NCBI RefSeq assembly: GCF_024506435.1
Contig: NZ_JANIET010000001.1
Coordinates: 3,038,001 to 3,102,000, forward strand
Length of the DNA: 64,000 bases
Direction: 5' to 3'
From: Pantoea trifolii
GTDB lineage: Bacteria; Pseudomonadota; Gammaproteobacteria; Enterobacterales; Enterobacteriaceae
Part shown: in pieces, positions 10,306-18,246 of the stretch
How positions within the stretch are numbered: position 1 is the first letter of the stretch
Layout: each line of letters opens with the position of its first letter
Notes under the pieces: generated by a model
What the model saw: only the letters and a program-made list of their open reading frames with translations
The model's database searches: none
What the model was told of the DNA's origin: nothing
Position numbers and translations under genes: made by a program

Positions 10306-10905
10306 ATGACTACACGCCCCGATAACTATTACGCTGAAAAATACGCTCTAACGCCGACCCATTCTGAAGTGCTGGCGGCCCTGCCACATCTTGAAGTGGG
10401 GATAGCGCTGGATTTGGGCTGCGGCCAGGGCCGCAATAGCCTGTTTCTCAATCAGCATGGCTTTGAGGTAACGGCCTGGGACAGTAATCCCGCCAGTCTG
10501 GAACGCCTGAACAGCATCATCGCGGAAGAGGATCTGCAGAACATTCACACCGAGCTGTGCGATCTCAATAGCGTACGGTTCAACGGCGCCTATCAGTTTG
10601 TGCTGTCGACCGTGGTGATGATGTTCCTGCAACCGGCAACCATTCCGCAGTTGATTGCCGATATGCAGGCCAGCACGCGTAAATATGGCTACAACCTGAT
10701 TGTGGCGGCGATGGATACCGATGATTATCCCAATACGCAAAATTTCCCGTTTGCGTTTAAATCCGGTGAGCTCAGCCACTATTACCGCAACTGGCACATC
10801 GTGAAGTACAACGAAGATGTCGGTGAACTGCATCGTCGTGATGAAAACGGTAACCGGATTAAATGTCGTTTCGCCACGCTGCTGGCGCAGAAAGCCAGCT
10901 ACTAA
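10306..10905 (+). CDS. tehB: TehB-like SAM-dependent methyltransferase
   Basis: This 199-residue protein aligns with E. coli TehB (197) along its whole length. TehB is a class I SAM methyltransferase linked to tellurite resistance. The SAM motif is ALDLGCGQGRNSLFL, followed by the acidic AWDSNP strand end, and the family stretch LSTVVMMFLQPATIPQLI and KYNEDVGELHRRDENGNRIK are clear. The frame extends 18 bases upstream to a TTG, but the ATG at 10306 matches TehB and is preferred. The usual partner, the membrane protein TehA, is not next to it; ppx lies upstream with a short GCGGGC/GCCCGC hairpin between them. Confidence 0.88.
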   Translation: MTTRPDNYYAEKYALTPTHSEVLAALPHLEVGIALDLGCGQGRNSLFLNQHGFEVTAWDSNPASLERLNSIIAEEDLQNIHTELCDLNSVRFNGAYQFVLSTVVMMFLQPATIPQLIADMQASTRKYGYNLIVAAMDTDDYPNTQNFPFAFKSGELSHYYRNWHIVKYNEDVGELHRRDENGNRIKCRFATLLAQKASY

Positions 10906-10908
10906 GCT

Positions 10909-10931
10909 AACGGCCGCCTTGTGCGGCCGTT
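10909..10931 (+). terminator. Terminator after tehB
   Basis: A nine-base GC-rich stem AACGGCCGC / GCGGCCGTT with a five-base loop lies directly behind the tehB stop and is followed by a mixed, T-containing tail. It probably ends the ppk-ppx-tehB transcript. Confidence 0.65.
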
Positions 10932-11059
10932 ACTTTGTCTGATGTTGATCTATGTGCTGAACCTTTTTTGCTCATTTTTCACACAGCGATTGCTTTAGCG
11001 ATCTAAGTGTGACTAAATATTGCCTCCGCCCAACCGGGCAATTACAGGAACCACCCCGC

Positions 11060-11245
11060 GTGAACAGCGCTATCTCTGCACGAAGACGTCCCAAAACCGG
11101 TACCATGACCCGCGTGGTATTACTGGTCAGCTTCTTAATTTTGTTTGGCCGCCTGCTTTTCATCATTCCCGGTGCCATCGAGCATCATCAGCAAAAGAAA
11201 GCCATCCCTGAACCGGTCACGCTGAGCACCAGTGATTCGCGCTAA
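11060..11245 (+). CDS. yfgG: YfgG family small membrane protein
   Basis: This encodes 61 residues with an N-terminal basic stretch, one hydrophobic helix (VVLLVSFLILFGRLLFIIPG, about 17-36) and a basic, His-containing tail GAIEHHQQKK. It matches E. coli YfgG (63 residues) in the MTR-VLL-SF core and the HHQ-KK tail, and sits after ppx as in E. coli. I chose the GTG at 11060 because it follows AGGAA at a good distance and gives the family length; the longer frame from 11009 has no support. YfgG has been connected with nickel and cobalt tolerance in E. coli; that role is inferred here. Confidence 0.75.
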   Translation: MNSAISARRRPKTGTMTRVVLLVSFLILFGRLLFIIPGAIEHHQQKKAIPEPVTLSTSDSR

Positions 11246-11274
11246 AACATTGCGGGTCGCCTGTCGCTGCTAAA

Positions 11275-11303
11275 CATTGTCCTTTGAGACAATGCTGCTT
11301 TTT
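11275..11303 (+). terminator. Terminator after yfgG
   Basis: A seven-base perfect stem CATTGTC / GACAATG with a six-base loop is followed by CTGC and five T residues. It lies between yfgG and mgtE. Confidence 0.65.
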
Positions 11304-11365
11304 ACGTCCTGTTACCCGCAACGCGCTACACTGTGAGCTGACTTTACAGACACAAGGAACGCGTT

Positions 11366-12799
11366 ATGTCTGCTTCGCATTCACAAAAATTAGCTGAAAC
11401 CCGCCATCACATCCTGAACCTGCTGCTCAACGAGCATGATCTGGTTGATGTTCTGCTGGATAAATCCGTCGATCTTAATGCGGGTGAACTGCGTGATATC
11501 ACCGACTGGCGTCATGAATTAGAGCGTGAGCTGCAGCAATTACACGCCGCGGATTTGGCCGACATCCTCGAAGCCTTGCCGGAAGAAGAGCGTCAGGCGC
11601 TGTGGCGTTTAGTGCCGACGGCACAGCGCGGCCATGTGCTGGTTGAGGCTTCAGAAACCGTTTGGGCCAGCCTGACGGAAGAAATGTCTGATCGCGATAT
11701 TCTGCACGCCATTGAGCCGCTGGATATCGACGATCAGGTATATCTGGCGCGCTACTTGCCGCGCGATTTAACCGGGCGTCTGCTCACCACTCTTGAGCCA
11801 AGCCTGCGCGCACGGTTGATGAGCGTGATCGAACTGGATCGCGACCGCGTCGGGCAGATCATGGATTTCAACATCCTGACGGTACGCTCTGACGTAACCT
11901 TAGCCACGGTGCAGCGCTATCTGCGTAAAGGCAAAAAAATGCCTGACGGCACCGATAAGATCTTTATCACCGATGAACAGAACCAACTGCAGGGCGAACT
12001 CACGCTCACGGATATTCTGCTCAACAAACCGAAGATGCTGGTCGCCGAAGTGATGAATCCGCATCCCACTACGTTTCAACTCAACGACAAAGCGGAAGAC
12101 GCCGCCAGTGCGTTCGAACGTTATAACCTGATCTCCGCTGCGGTAACCGATGCACAAGGTAAGCTGATTGGCCGTATCACCATTGAAGACGTGGTCGATT
12201 TGGTGAACGAAGAGAATGAAAGCAACATCCGTAAAATGGGTGGTATCAGCCAGGGCGAAGACGTGTTTGCGCCGGTGCGTAAAGCGGTGGGCAAACGCTG
12301 GGCCTGGCTGGCGGTTAACCTGTGTACCGCGTTTGTCGCTTCGCGCGTGATTGGCCTGTTTGAAGCCACCATATCGCAACTGGTTGCGCTGGCGGCGCTA
12401 ATGCCTATCGTTGCGGGCATCGGTGGCAATACCGGCAATCAAACCATCACCATGATTGTGCGCGCATTGGCGCTGCATCAGGTTGAACCGGGTAACTTCT
12501 CGTTCCTGATCATGCGTGAACTCGGCGTGGCATTAATAAACGGCCTGTTCTGGGGCGGTATTATGGGCGGCGTCACCTGGCTGATGTACGACAATCTGCA
12601 ACTCGGCGGCGTAATGATGCTGGCGATGGTGCTGAACCTGCTACTGGCCGCGCTGATGGGCGTGCTGATTCCGTTAATCATGACTAAGATGAAACGCGAT
12701 CCTGCCGTTGGCTCCAGCGTGCTGATCACCGCCATCACCGATACCGGCGGATTCTTTATCTTCCTCGGGCTTGCGACGATCTTTTTGCTGCATCATTAA
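11366..12799 (+). CDS. mgtE: Magnesium transporter MgtE
   Basis: MgtE is a homodimeric, Mg2+-gated channel for Mg2+ (also Co2+) uptake. The 477 residues show the cytosolic superhelical N domain (about 10-135), two CBS domains (about 138-265), a linking helix, and five membrane helices from about 290 to 475. The pore motif PIVAGIGGNTGNQTITMIV is intact. The ATG follows AAGGAA. E. coli lacks an MgtE at this place. I found no M-box or other Mg2+ riboswitch in the 120 bases upstream. The 3' end overlaps the convergent neighbour by four bases. Confidence 0.93.
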   Translation: MSASHSQKLAETRHHILNLLLNEHDLVDVLLDKSVDLNAGELRDITDWRHELERELQQLHAADLADILEALPEEERQALWRLVPTAQRGHVLVEASETVWASLTEEMSDRDILHAIEPLDIDDQVYLARYLPRDLTGRLLTTLEPSLRARLMSVIELDRDRVGQIMDFNILTVRSDVTLATVQRYLRKGKKMPDGTDKIFITDEQNQLQGELTLTDILLNKPKMLVAEVMNPHPTTFQLNDKAEDAASAFERYNLISAAVTDAQGKLIGRITIEDVVDLVNEENESNIRKMGGISQGEDVFAPVRKAVGKRWAWLAVNLCTAFVASRVIGLFEATISQLVALAALMPIVAGIGGNTGNQTITMIVRALALHQVEPGNFSFLIMRELGVALINGLFWGGIMGGVTWLMYDNLQLGGVMMLAMVLNLLLAALMGVLIPLIMTKMKRDPAVGSSVLITAITDTGGFFIFLGLATIFLLHH

Positions 12800-13296
12800 G
12801 GCTTTAAACAGTGTGCGTAACGTTGCAGCATCTGCTGTAAATTGAGTTGCAACGTTGCGCGCGCCAGTTCACTCAATGCTGGATTGACCCGCGTTGAACC
12901 ACGCTGATTTAACCATTCCAGCACATCAATTAAATGCCATAACGCTGTTTTTCCATCATGAATTGGGCGTGGAAACTGCGGGCTGTGGCTCAGCATTAGC
13001 TTACGCATGTTCTGCCGCGAAACACCTATCAACTCTGCAATATCGGTCAGCCCGACTAAATCCGGCGCGGCCTCGATCAGTTCAGCATCTGGCAATGCCT
13101 GAAAAACATCATCTAACGCGCTGCGCACCGCATCCTGTGCAGTGCTGGCTTCCCGGCTGAACGTCATGCTTAATTTTCCCGCCACACCCGCGCCAATTAA
13201 CGCATCATCGCAACCTTGCGAGCCGAGACGCTCAAGCGCTTCATCAGTGTCGATTTCATCGTTAAGCTGAAAACGCAGCGTAAACTCAAATTCCAT
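12796..13296 (-). CDS. Putative HicB-like antitoxin with AlpA/MerR-type helix-turn-helix
   Basis: I do not recognise a named family with certainty. The 166 residues have an N-terminal beta-rich part (EFEFTLRFQL), a middle helix, and from about residue 85 the segment VGLTDIAELIGVSRQNMRKLM, a clear helix-turn-helix, followed by FPRPIHDGKTALWHLIDVLEWL, the wing-and-helix layout of AlpA/MerR-like binders. It lies 13 bases downstream of a small HicA-like protein, behind a GGGGAG ribosome-binding site, so the two look co-transcribed. Gene order (small toxin first, DNA-binding antitoxin second) fits hicAB-type modules. Function is inference. Confidence 0.55.
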   Translation of the reverse strand: MEFEFTLRFQLNDEIDTDEALERLGSQGCDDALIGAGVAGKLSMTFSREASTAQDAVRSALDDVFQALPDAELIEAAPDLVGLTDIAELIGVSRQNMRKLMLSHSPQFPRPIHDGKTALWHLIDVLEWLNQRGSTRVNPALSELARATLQLNLQQMLQRYAHCLKP

Positions 13297-13309
13297 GTTT
13301 CACTCCCCG

Positions 13310-13567
13310 TCACTTAATCCGCTTAGGACTTTCACTGCAGTTATCCACCACGCGCCGTAGTAATTTGGCATGCGTTTCAGGATTTTTTGGCGTGCTCCAG
13401 ATGCAGGTAATACAGTAATCCCCACATCGACACTCTGCCGAGTTATCGGGGCAGTACATCTTGCCCCACGCATGGTGGCCGCCGATTGCAATTTTCCAAC
13501 CTCTCGCTTCCGCATACCGCAACGCTTCTTCTACCGCTTTATGCGGATGCCGCTTCCTGTCTGACAT
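13310..13567 (-). CDS. Putative HicA-like mRNA interferase toxin
   Basis: The product is 85 residues: an N-terminal helix (KAVEEALRYAEARGW), then IAIGGHHAWGKMYCP, then a cysteine-rich stretch (CRCGDYCITCIWST) and a C-terminal helix. A helix leading to GW and a G-x-HH motif recall HicA, whose catalytic histidine sits in such a turn, but the cysteine cluster is not typical of HicA. It is the first gene of a two-gene unit with the HTH protein at 12796-13296. A perfect 16-bp palindrome lies 30 bp upstream. An untested toxin-antitoxin candidate; it could also be a small zinc-binding protein. Confidence 0.5.
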   Translation of the reverse strand: MSDRKRHPHKAVEEALRYAEARGWKIAIGGHHAWGKMYCPDNSAECRCGDYCITCIWSTPKNPETHAKLLRRVVDNCSESPKRIK

Positions 13568-13596
13568 CGCAGGTTACCTTATGCTCACCGCACCAA

Positions 13597-13612
13597 GTTG
13601 TCAACTGACAAC
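13597..13612. promoter_or_regulatory. Perfect palindrome upstream of the toxin-antitoxin-like pair
   Basis: GTTGTCAACTGACAAC is a perfect 7-bp inverted repeat with a 2-bp centre. It lies 30 bp upstream of the start codon at 13567, where an autoregulatory operator would be expected. The minus strand of the same stretch contains TTGACA, a consensus -35 hexamer, so binding could block RNA polymerase. Its use by the HTH protein is inferred. Confidence 0.5.
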
Positions 13613-13678
13613 CATAGAATAATTCGATACTATTTCAGCGGTGAACGCTGCGGTAAATAACCAGAACGGTCTCAACGA

Positions 13679-13730
13679 GCTGTGCTTGTGTTTTGTGCTG
13701 GAAGACAGCGCACAAAATCAAGCGCACAGC
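13679..13730. repeat. Long imperfect inverted repeat
   Basis: Two arms of about 22-25 bases (GCTGTGCTTG... and ...CAAGCGCACAGC) can pair around a loop of about five bases with a few bulges. No T run follows on either strand, so it is not a standard terminator. It lies between the toxin-antitoxin-like pair and the small DUF2158 gene. Confidence 0.6.
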
Positions 13731-13783
13731 CCATGAAGTGCATATAGACTCTGTTGTTAACACTGACCTGATGGAGAAGAAGC

Positions 13784-13963
13784 ATGTTTAACGTGGATGA
13801 TTTTGTGCAGTCTAAGACCGGTGGCCCAAAGATGCAGGTGCTGCGCGTGGAAGGCGATATGCTGTGGTGCGCTCGTGTTGACGATCACATCAAGCGCGAA
13901 ATTGAAGTCAGAGCCGATACCGTAAATCTGTATCACGAAGACGGCGATTTTGGCGTCTGCTAA
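13784..13963 (+). CDS. Small DUF2158 (YodC-like) protein
   Basis: This short gene encodes 59 residues starting MFNVDDFVQSKTGGPKMQV. The F-V-D-V-K-GGP-M-V pattern and the later C-W/C-x-R type strand match the DUF2158 family (E. coli YodC, 60 residues), small one-domain beta proteins of unknown role. The ATG has GGAGAAGAAG upstream at good spacing, and a terminator follows seven bases after the stop, so it is a free-standing single-gene unit. Confidence 0.75.
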   Translation: MFNVDDFVQSKTGGPKMQVLRVEGDMLWCARVDDHIKREIEVRADTVNLYHEDGDFGVC

Positions 13964-13969
13964 AAAAAC

Positions 13970-13993
13970 GGCCCCAAAACGGGGCCATTTTTA
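13970..13993. terminator. Bidirectional terminator
   Basis: A GC stem GGCCCC / GGGGCC with an AAAAC loop is preceded by a run of A and followed by ATTTTT. It can end both the DUF2158 gene and the convergent DUF3750 gene. Confidence 0.8.
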
Positions 13994-14767
13994 GGGATTG
14001 TCGCGCTGCACATTATTCTGCCCGATGCCGCCGATAAACGGCAGACGCAGCCTGAACGGTGTGAAATCCAGCCCCATGTTCAACCCCAGCAGGTTCACTT
14101 CCAGCCCCTCTTCCGCGCCAACTGTCACGCCCAACACACCCAGTAGCGAAAGCTGCACGCCGCGACCTGAAGGCGGTAAACCCACCGGGTTAAGCAGTGA
14201 GCGATAATCTTTGCCGAGCGCGTTAGCCGGTAGATCCAGCTTCAACGCCGGTACCTCGCGGCCAATGTGCGCCATAAAGGTATTGCTGTTGGGTCCAGGC
14301 CAGGCGTGATAGGTCGTCGGCCACGGATAGGATTTTATCGCCGCTTCGATCTGCGGAATCATCGCTTCTGCGCTACTGCCGCGATGATCAACCAGCAGAC
14401 GCGGCTTCGCGCCGTACCAGTAGCCATCCGGGAGATTACTGTTGCGCCGCACCTTATCGCCGCTGCCCCAGCTAATCACTTCATAGCGGTTGTAGCGGGT
14501 TTCACCGGCGCGTTTAAAGATAATCCATGGATGCACCGCTACGGCGCCCTTCCAGCCATAAGTCGGCGCAGCATAAACCTGCACGATAGCTTCAGCCGCA
14601 TAACGCTGTGGATCCGGTGCGATACCGGCAGAATCGCGCCTTGCGGACGCCCAGCCACCGCGTTCAGAGGTGAGCTCACCGCTTCGCGTTGCCTGCGCCA
14701 GACTCGCGCCTAATGAAAGCAAGATGATGCAAAGAAAAGAGATCATTACGGCTTTGAAAGGCAACAT
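13991..14767 (-). CDS. DUF3750 family exported protein
   Basis: The 258-residue product matches the DUF3750 family, known from gammaproteobacteria but without an assigned function. An N-terminal hydrophobic segment (LPFKAVMISFLCIILLSLGAS) ending in A-x-A-like LAQA indicates a signal peptide or anchor. The body contains WKGAVAVHPWIIFKRAG, SWGSGDKVRRN and YPWPTTYHAWPGPNSNTF, the last with conserved H, W and N residues that suggest an enzyme active site (inference). Start: an in-frame ATG at 14776 exists, but the ATG at 14767 has AGGA eight bases upstream and is preferred. Confidence 0.7.
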   Translation of the reverse strand: MLPFKAVMISFLCIILLSLGASLAQATRSGELTSERGGWASARRDSAGIAPDPQRYAAEAIVQVYAAPTYGWKGAVAVHPWIIFKRAGETRYNRYEVISWGSGDKVRRNSNLPDGYWYGAKPRLLVDHRGSSAEAMIPQIEAAIKSYPWPTTYHAWPGPNSNTFMAHIGREVPALKLDLPANALGKDYRSLLNPVGLPPSGRGVQLSLLGVLGVTVGAEEGLEVNLLGLNMGLDFTPFRLRLPFIGGIGQNNVQRDNP

Positions 14768-14857
14768 CGAAGGCATCCTGATGAGTAAAAATCACTCGTT
14801 ATCTTGCAACGAAACGAGTGAGTTTGTATTCACTAACTATGCGATTCATTTAGCCGT

Positions 14858-14889
14858 TTCATTTGCCACCAGATTCATTTGCCACCAGA
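14858..14889. repeat. Perfect tandem duplication of 16 bp
   Basis: TTCATTTGCCACCAGA occurs twice head to tail without mismatch, between the DUF3750 gene and the guaA terminator. It looks like a recent slippage duplication; no function is evident. Confidence 0.85.
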
Positions 14890-14897
14890 ACGTTTGA

Positions 14898-14932
14898 AAG
14901 AAAAAGCCCGCAATTAAGCGGGCTTAGTTTTT
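14898..14932 (-). terminator. Terminator of guaBA
   Basis: On the minus strand an eight-base stem AAGCCCGC / GCGGGCTT is followed by TTTCTTTC. It lies just after the guaA stop codon. Confidence 0.85.
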
Positions 14933-14953
14933 ACGCAGTAATCAGAGCAGGAT

Positions 14954-16534
14954 TTATTCCCACTCGATCGTCGCAGGTGGTTTACCCGAAATATCATAAA
15001 CCACGCGGGAAATGCCGTTCACTTCGTTGATGATGCGGTTAGAGACGCGGCCGAGGAAATCGTACGGCAGGTGCGCCCAGTGCGCGGTCATGAAGTCGAT
15101 GGTTTCCACCGCACGCAGTGAAACTACCCAATCGTATTTACGCCCATCGCCCATTACGCCAACAGAACGCACTGGCAGGAACACGGTGAACGCCTGGCTG
15201 ACTTTGTTGTACAGGTCAGCTTTATGCAGCTCTTCAATGAAGATGGCGTCTGCACGACGCAGCAGGTCGCAGTACTCTTTCTTTACTTCGCCCAGCACGC
15301 GCACGCCCAAACCTGGACCTGGGAACGGGTGACGATACAGCATATCGTACGGCAAGCCGAGTTCCAGACCGATTTTACGCACTTCGTCTTTGAACAGCTC
15401 TTTCAGCGGCTCAACCAGGCCCATCTTCATCTCTTTTGGCAAACCGCCCACGTTGTGGTGCGATTTGATTACGTGCGCTTTACCGGTGGCAGAAGCCGCC
15501 GATTCGATCACGTCAGGATAGATGGTGCCCTGCGCCAGCCACTTCACATCTTCCAGACGCAGTGCCTGCTCATCGAACACTTCAACAAATACGCGGCCAA
15601 TGATTTTACGTTTAGCTTCAGGATCGTTCTCGCCCGCCAGCGCATCAAGGAAGCGCGCTTCAGCCGCCACGTGCACGATGTTCAGGCCGAAGTGGTCGCC
15701 AAACATGTCCAGCACCTGCTCAGCTTCGTTCAGACGCAGTAAACCGTTGTCGACGAACACACAGGTCAGACGCTCGCCGATGGCGCGGTGCAGCAGCATC
15801 GCGGTCACAGAAGAGTCCACGCCGCCTGACAGGCCGAGGATCACTTTGTCTTCGCCAACCTGCTCACGAATACGCTCAACCGCATCTTCGATGATTTTGG
15901 CTGGTGTCCACAGCGCTTCGCAGCCGCAGATGTCACGAATGAAACGCTCGAGCATGCGCAGGCCCTGACGCGTGTGCGTCACTTCCGGGTGGAACTGCAC
16001 GCCGTAGAATTTCTTCTCTTCATTCGCCATGATGGCGAACGGACAGGTTTCGGTGCTGGCAACGGTTTCGAAACCGGCTGGGATGGCGGTGACTTTGTCG
16101 CCGTGGCTCATCCACACGTCCAGCAGCGGTTTACCTGCTGCGCTAATCGCATCTTCGATGTCACGCACCAGCGCACTCTGGGTCAGCACTTCAACCTGCG
16201 CATAACCAAATTCGCGCTCGTTAGAGCCTTCTACCTTGCCGCCCAGCTGCATCGCCATGGTCTGCATGCCGTAGCAAACACCCAACACGGGCACGCCGGC
16301 GTTAAACACGTATTCCGGCGCACGCGGGCTGTTCAACTCGGTGGTGCTTTCCGGGCCGCCAGAGAGAATGATGCCGTTCGGGTTGAACTGGCGAATTTGC
16401 TCTTCGGTGACATCCCACGCCCAGAGCTCGCAGTAAACACCCAGTTCGCGCACGCGGCGCGCAACCAGCTGCGTATACTGAGAACCAAAATCGAGGATCA
16501 AAATACGATGTTTATGAATATTTTCAGTCGTCAT
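14954..16534 (-). CDS. guaA: GMP synthase (glutamine-hydrolysing)
   Basis: GuaA aminates XMP to GMP using glutamine and ATP. It has 526 residues (E. coli 525). The N-terminal class I amidotransferase domain (1-205) has the nucleophile in GVCYGMQ and the His/Glu pair in [11 protein letters not shown]. The PP-loop ATP pyrophosphatase domain carries LSGGVDSSV (about residue 235), and the C-terminal dimerisation domain ends PPATIEWE. guaB lies 72 bases upstream with a hairpin in between, as in the E. coli guaBA operon. Confidence 0.97.
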   Translation of the reverse strand: MTTENIHKHRILILDFGSQYTQLVARRVRELGVYCELWAWDVTEEQIRQFNPNGIILSGGPESTTELNSPRAPEYVFNAGVPVLGVCYGMQTMAMQLGGKVEGSNEREFGYAQVEVLTQSALVRDIEDAISAAGKPLLDVWMSHGDKVTAIPAGFETVASTETCPFAIMANEEKKFYGVQFHPEVTHTRQGLRMLERFIRDICGCEALWTPAKIIEDAVERIREQVGEDKVILGLSGGVDSSVTAMLLHRAIGERLTCVFVDNGLLRLNEAEQVLDMFGDHFGLNIVHVAAEARFLDALAGENDPEAKRKIIGRVFVEVFDEQALRLEDVKWLAQGTIYPDVIESAASATGKAHVIKSHHNVGGLPKEMKMGLVEPLKELFKDEVRKIGLELGLPYDMLYRHPFPGPGLGVRVLGEVKKEYCDLLRRADAIFIEELHKADLYNKVSQAFTVFLPVRSVGVMGDGRKYDWVVSLRAVETIDFMTAHWAHLPYDFLGRVSNRIINEVNGISRVVYDISGKPPATIEWE

Positions 16535-16565
16535 TGAGGCGTTTCCATTGGGATGGACTTAATAA

Positions 16566-16596
16566 TAAAAGCGCCCGGCGAGTGCCGGGCGCTAAA
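16566..16596 (-). terminator. Hairpin between guaB and guaA
   Basis: On the minus strand AGCGCCCGGC-ACTC-GCCGGGCGCT is followed by TTTATTATT. It is a strong intrinsic terminator-like hairpin inside the operon and probably reduces guaA transcription relative to guaB. Confidence 0.75.
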
Positions 16597-16606
16597 TTTT
16601 ACGGGA

Positions 16607-18073
16607 TTATGAACCCATGCGGTAGTTTGGCGACTCTTTGGTGATGGTCACGTCATGCACGTGGCTTTCGTTGATGCCCGCGCCGCTGATGCGCACGAAC
16701 TCCGCTTTGGTACGCAGATCGTCGATGGTTGGGCAACCGGTCAGGCCCATGCAAGAGCGCAGGCCGCCCATTTGCTGGTGCACGATCTCTTTCAGGCGGC
16801 CTTTATAGGCAACGCGACCTTCGATACCTTCCGGTACCAGTTTGTCAGCGGCGTTATCGCTCTGGAAGTAACGGTCTGAAGAGCCTTTAGACATCGCGCC
16901 CAATGAACCCATACCGCGATAAGACTTGAACGAACGGCCTTGATAAAGCTCGATTTCGCCCGGAGACTCTTCGGTACCGGCCAGCATCGAGCCAACCATC
17001 ACGGCCGCTGCGCCTGCTGCAATCGCTTTAGCGATGTCGCCAGAGAAGCGGATGCCGCCATCAGCGATAACCGGAATGCCGGTGCCTTCCAGCGCGGCAA
17101 CCGCATCAGAAACCGCGGTGATCTGTGGAACGCCAACGCCGGTAACGATACGCGTGGTGCAAATTGAGCCAGGGCCGATACCCACTTTCACCGCGCTCAC
17201 GCCAGCCTGCGCCAGCGCCAGTGCGCCTGCGCCGGTAGCGACGTTGCCGCCAATGATTTCCAGGTTCGGGTATTTTGCACGGGTTTCACGAATGCGCTGC
17301 AGCACGCCTTCAGAATGACCGTGTGACGAGTCAATCAGCAGCACGTCAACGCCAGCAGCCACCAGCGCATCGACACGCTCTTCGTTGCCTGCACCAGCAC
17401 CTACCGCCGCGCCTACGCGCAGGCGGCCTTCCGCATCTTTACAGGCGTTAGGTTTACGTTCGGCTTTCTGGAAATCTTTAACGGTGATCATGCCCAGCAG
17501 GTGGAAGCTGTCATCAACAACCAGCGCTTTCTCAACACGCTTCTCGTGCATTTTGTGCAGCACAACTTCGCGGGCTTCACCCTCTTTCACCGTGACCAGA
17601 CGCTCCTTCGGGGTCATCACCGCAGAAACCGGCAACGTCAGGTCGGTAACAAAACGCACGTCACGGCCAGTGATGATGCCCACCAACTCGTTCTCGGTGT
17701 TCACTACCGGATAACCGGCGAAACCGTTACGTTCGGTCAGCTCTTTCACCGCCGCCAGCGCGGTGGTTGGCAGCACGGTTTGCGGATCGGTAACTACGCC
17801 GCTTTCGTGTTTTTTCACCTTACGAACTTCGTCTGCCTGGCGCTCAATTGACATGTTTTTGTGAATAAAGCCCAACCCCCCTTCCTGCGCCAGTGCAATG
17901 GCCAGACCGGCTTCGGTCACGGTGTCCATGGCAGCAGAGAGCATTGGGATGTTAAGACGGATGTTTTTCGTCAGTTGAGTGCTGAGATCAGCGGTGTTTG
18001 GTAAGACAGTGGAGTGAGCGGGAACGAGCAGAACGTCGTCAAATGTGAGGGCTTCTTTAGCGATTCTTAACAT
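16607..18073 (-). CDS. guaB: IMP dehydrogenase
   Basis: GuaB oxidises IMP to XMP with NAD+, the committed step to guanine nucleotides. It has 488 residues, the same as E. coli. A TIM barrel is interrupted by a Bateman module of two CBS domains (about 93-205). The catalytic cysteine lies in [11 protein letters not shown], and the flap and phosphate loops ([24 protein letters not shown]) are intact. The ATG follows AGGTGGAG. Its promoter region is shared with xseA and holds a PurR operator and a CRP site. Confidence 0.97.
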   Translation of the reverse strand: MLRIAKEALTFDDVLLVPAHSTVLPNTADLSTQLTKNIRLNIPMLSAAMDTVTEAGLAIALAQEGGLGFIHKNMSIERQADEVRKVKKHESGVVTDPQTVLPTTALAAVKELTERNGFAGYPVVNTENELVGIITGRDVRFVTDLTLPVSAVMTPKERLVTVKEGEAREVVLHKMHEKRVEKALVVDDSFHLLGMITVKDFQKAERKPNACKDAEGRLRVGAAVGAGAGNEERVDALVAAGVDVLLIDSSHGHSEGVLQRIRETRAKYPNLEIIGGNVATGAGALALAQAGVSAVKVGIGPGSICTTRIVTGVGVPQITAVSDAVAALEGTGIPVIADGGIRFSGDIAKAIAAGAAAVMVGSMLAGTEESPGEIELYQGRSFKSYRGMGSLGAMSKGSSDRYFQSDNAADKLVPEGIEGRVAYKGRLKEIVHQQMGGLRSCMGLTGCPTIDDLRTKAEFVRISGAGINESHVHDVTITKESPNYRMGS

Positions 18074-18124
18074 TGCAATATCTCCACCTGGGGGCGATTA
18101 AAACAGATAAAATATTGCCGCGGC

Positions 18125-18150
18125 ATTATACAGGCCGAAACCGATTGCCT
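18125..18150 (-). promoter_or_regulatory. guaB promoter -10 and PurR operator
   Basis: On the minus strand AGGCAATCGGTTTCGG (18150-18135) matches the PurR consensus at 11 of 16 positions and resembles the known E. coli guaB operator. A perfect TATAAT follows at 18130-18125, which puts the transcription start near 18118. The operator covers the -35 region, so PurR would block polymerase. Confidence 0.75.
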
Positions 18151-18224
18151 CCAGTGTTTTTTCAGAAAATGTCTTGATCCTCGGGGCAAGCAATGTAGTA
18201 TCAGTTGATTAACCCTCTGATTTA

Positions 18225-18246
18225 AAATTTGATCTACATCACATGT
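18225..18246. promoter_or_regulatory. CRP site between guaB and xseA
   Basis: AAATTTGATCTACATCACATGT matches the 22-bp CRP consensus at 19 positions, with both TGA and TCA half-site cores and correct 6-bp spacing. Its centre (18235.5) is about 117 bp upstream of the predicted guaB start; a CRP site is reported at that distance in E. coli guaB. It also covers the first bases of xseA. Confidence 0.8.

Noticed and set aside
11246..11365. Mg2+ riboswitch upstream of mgtE
   Set aside because: The gap is only 120 bp, part of it the yfgG terminator; no M-box-like conserved blocks were seen.
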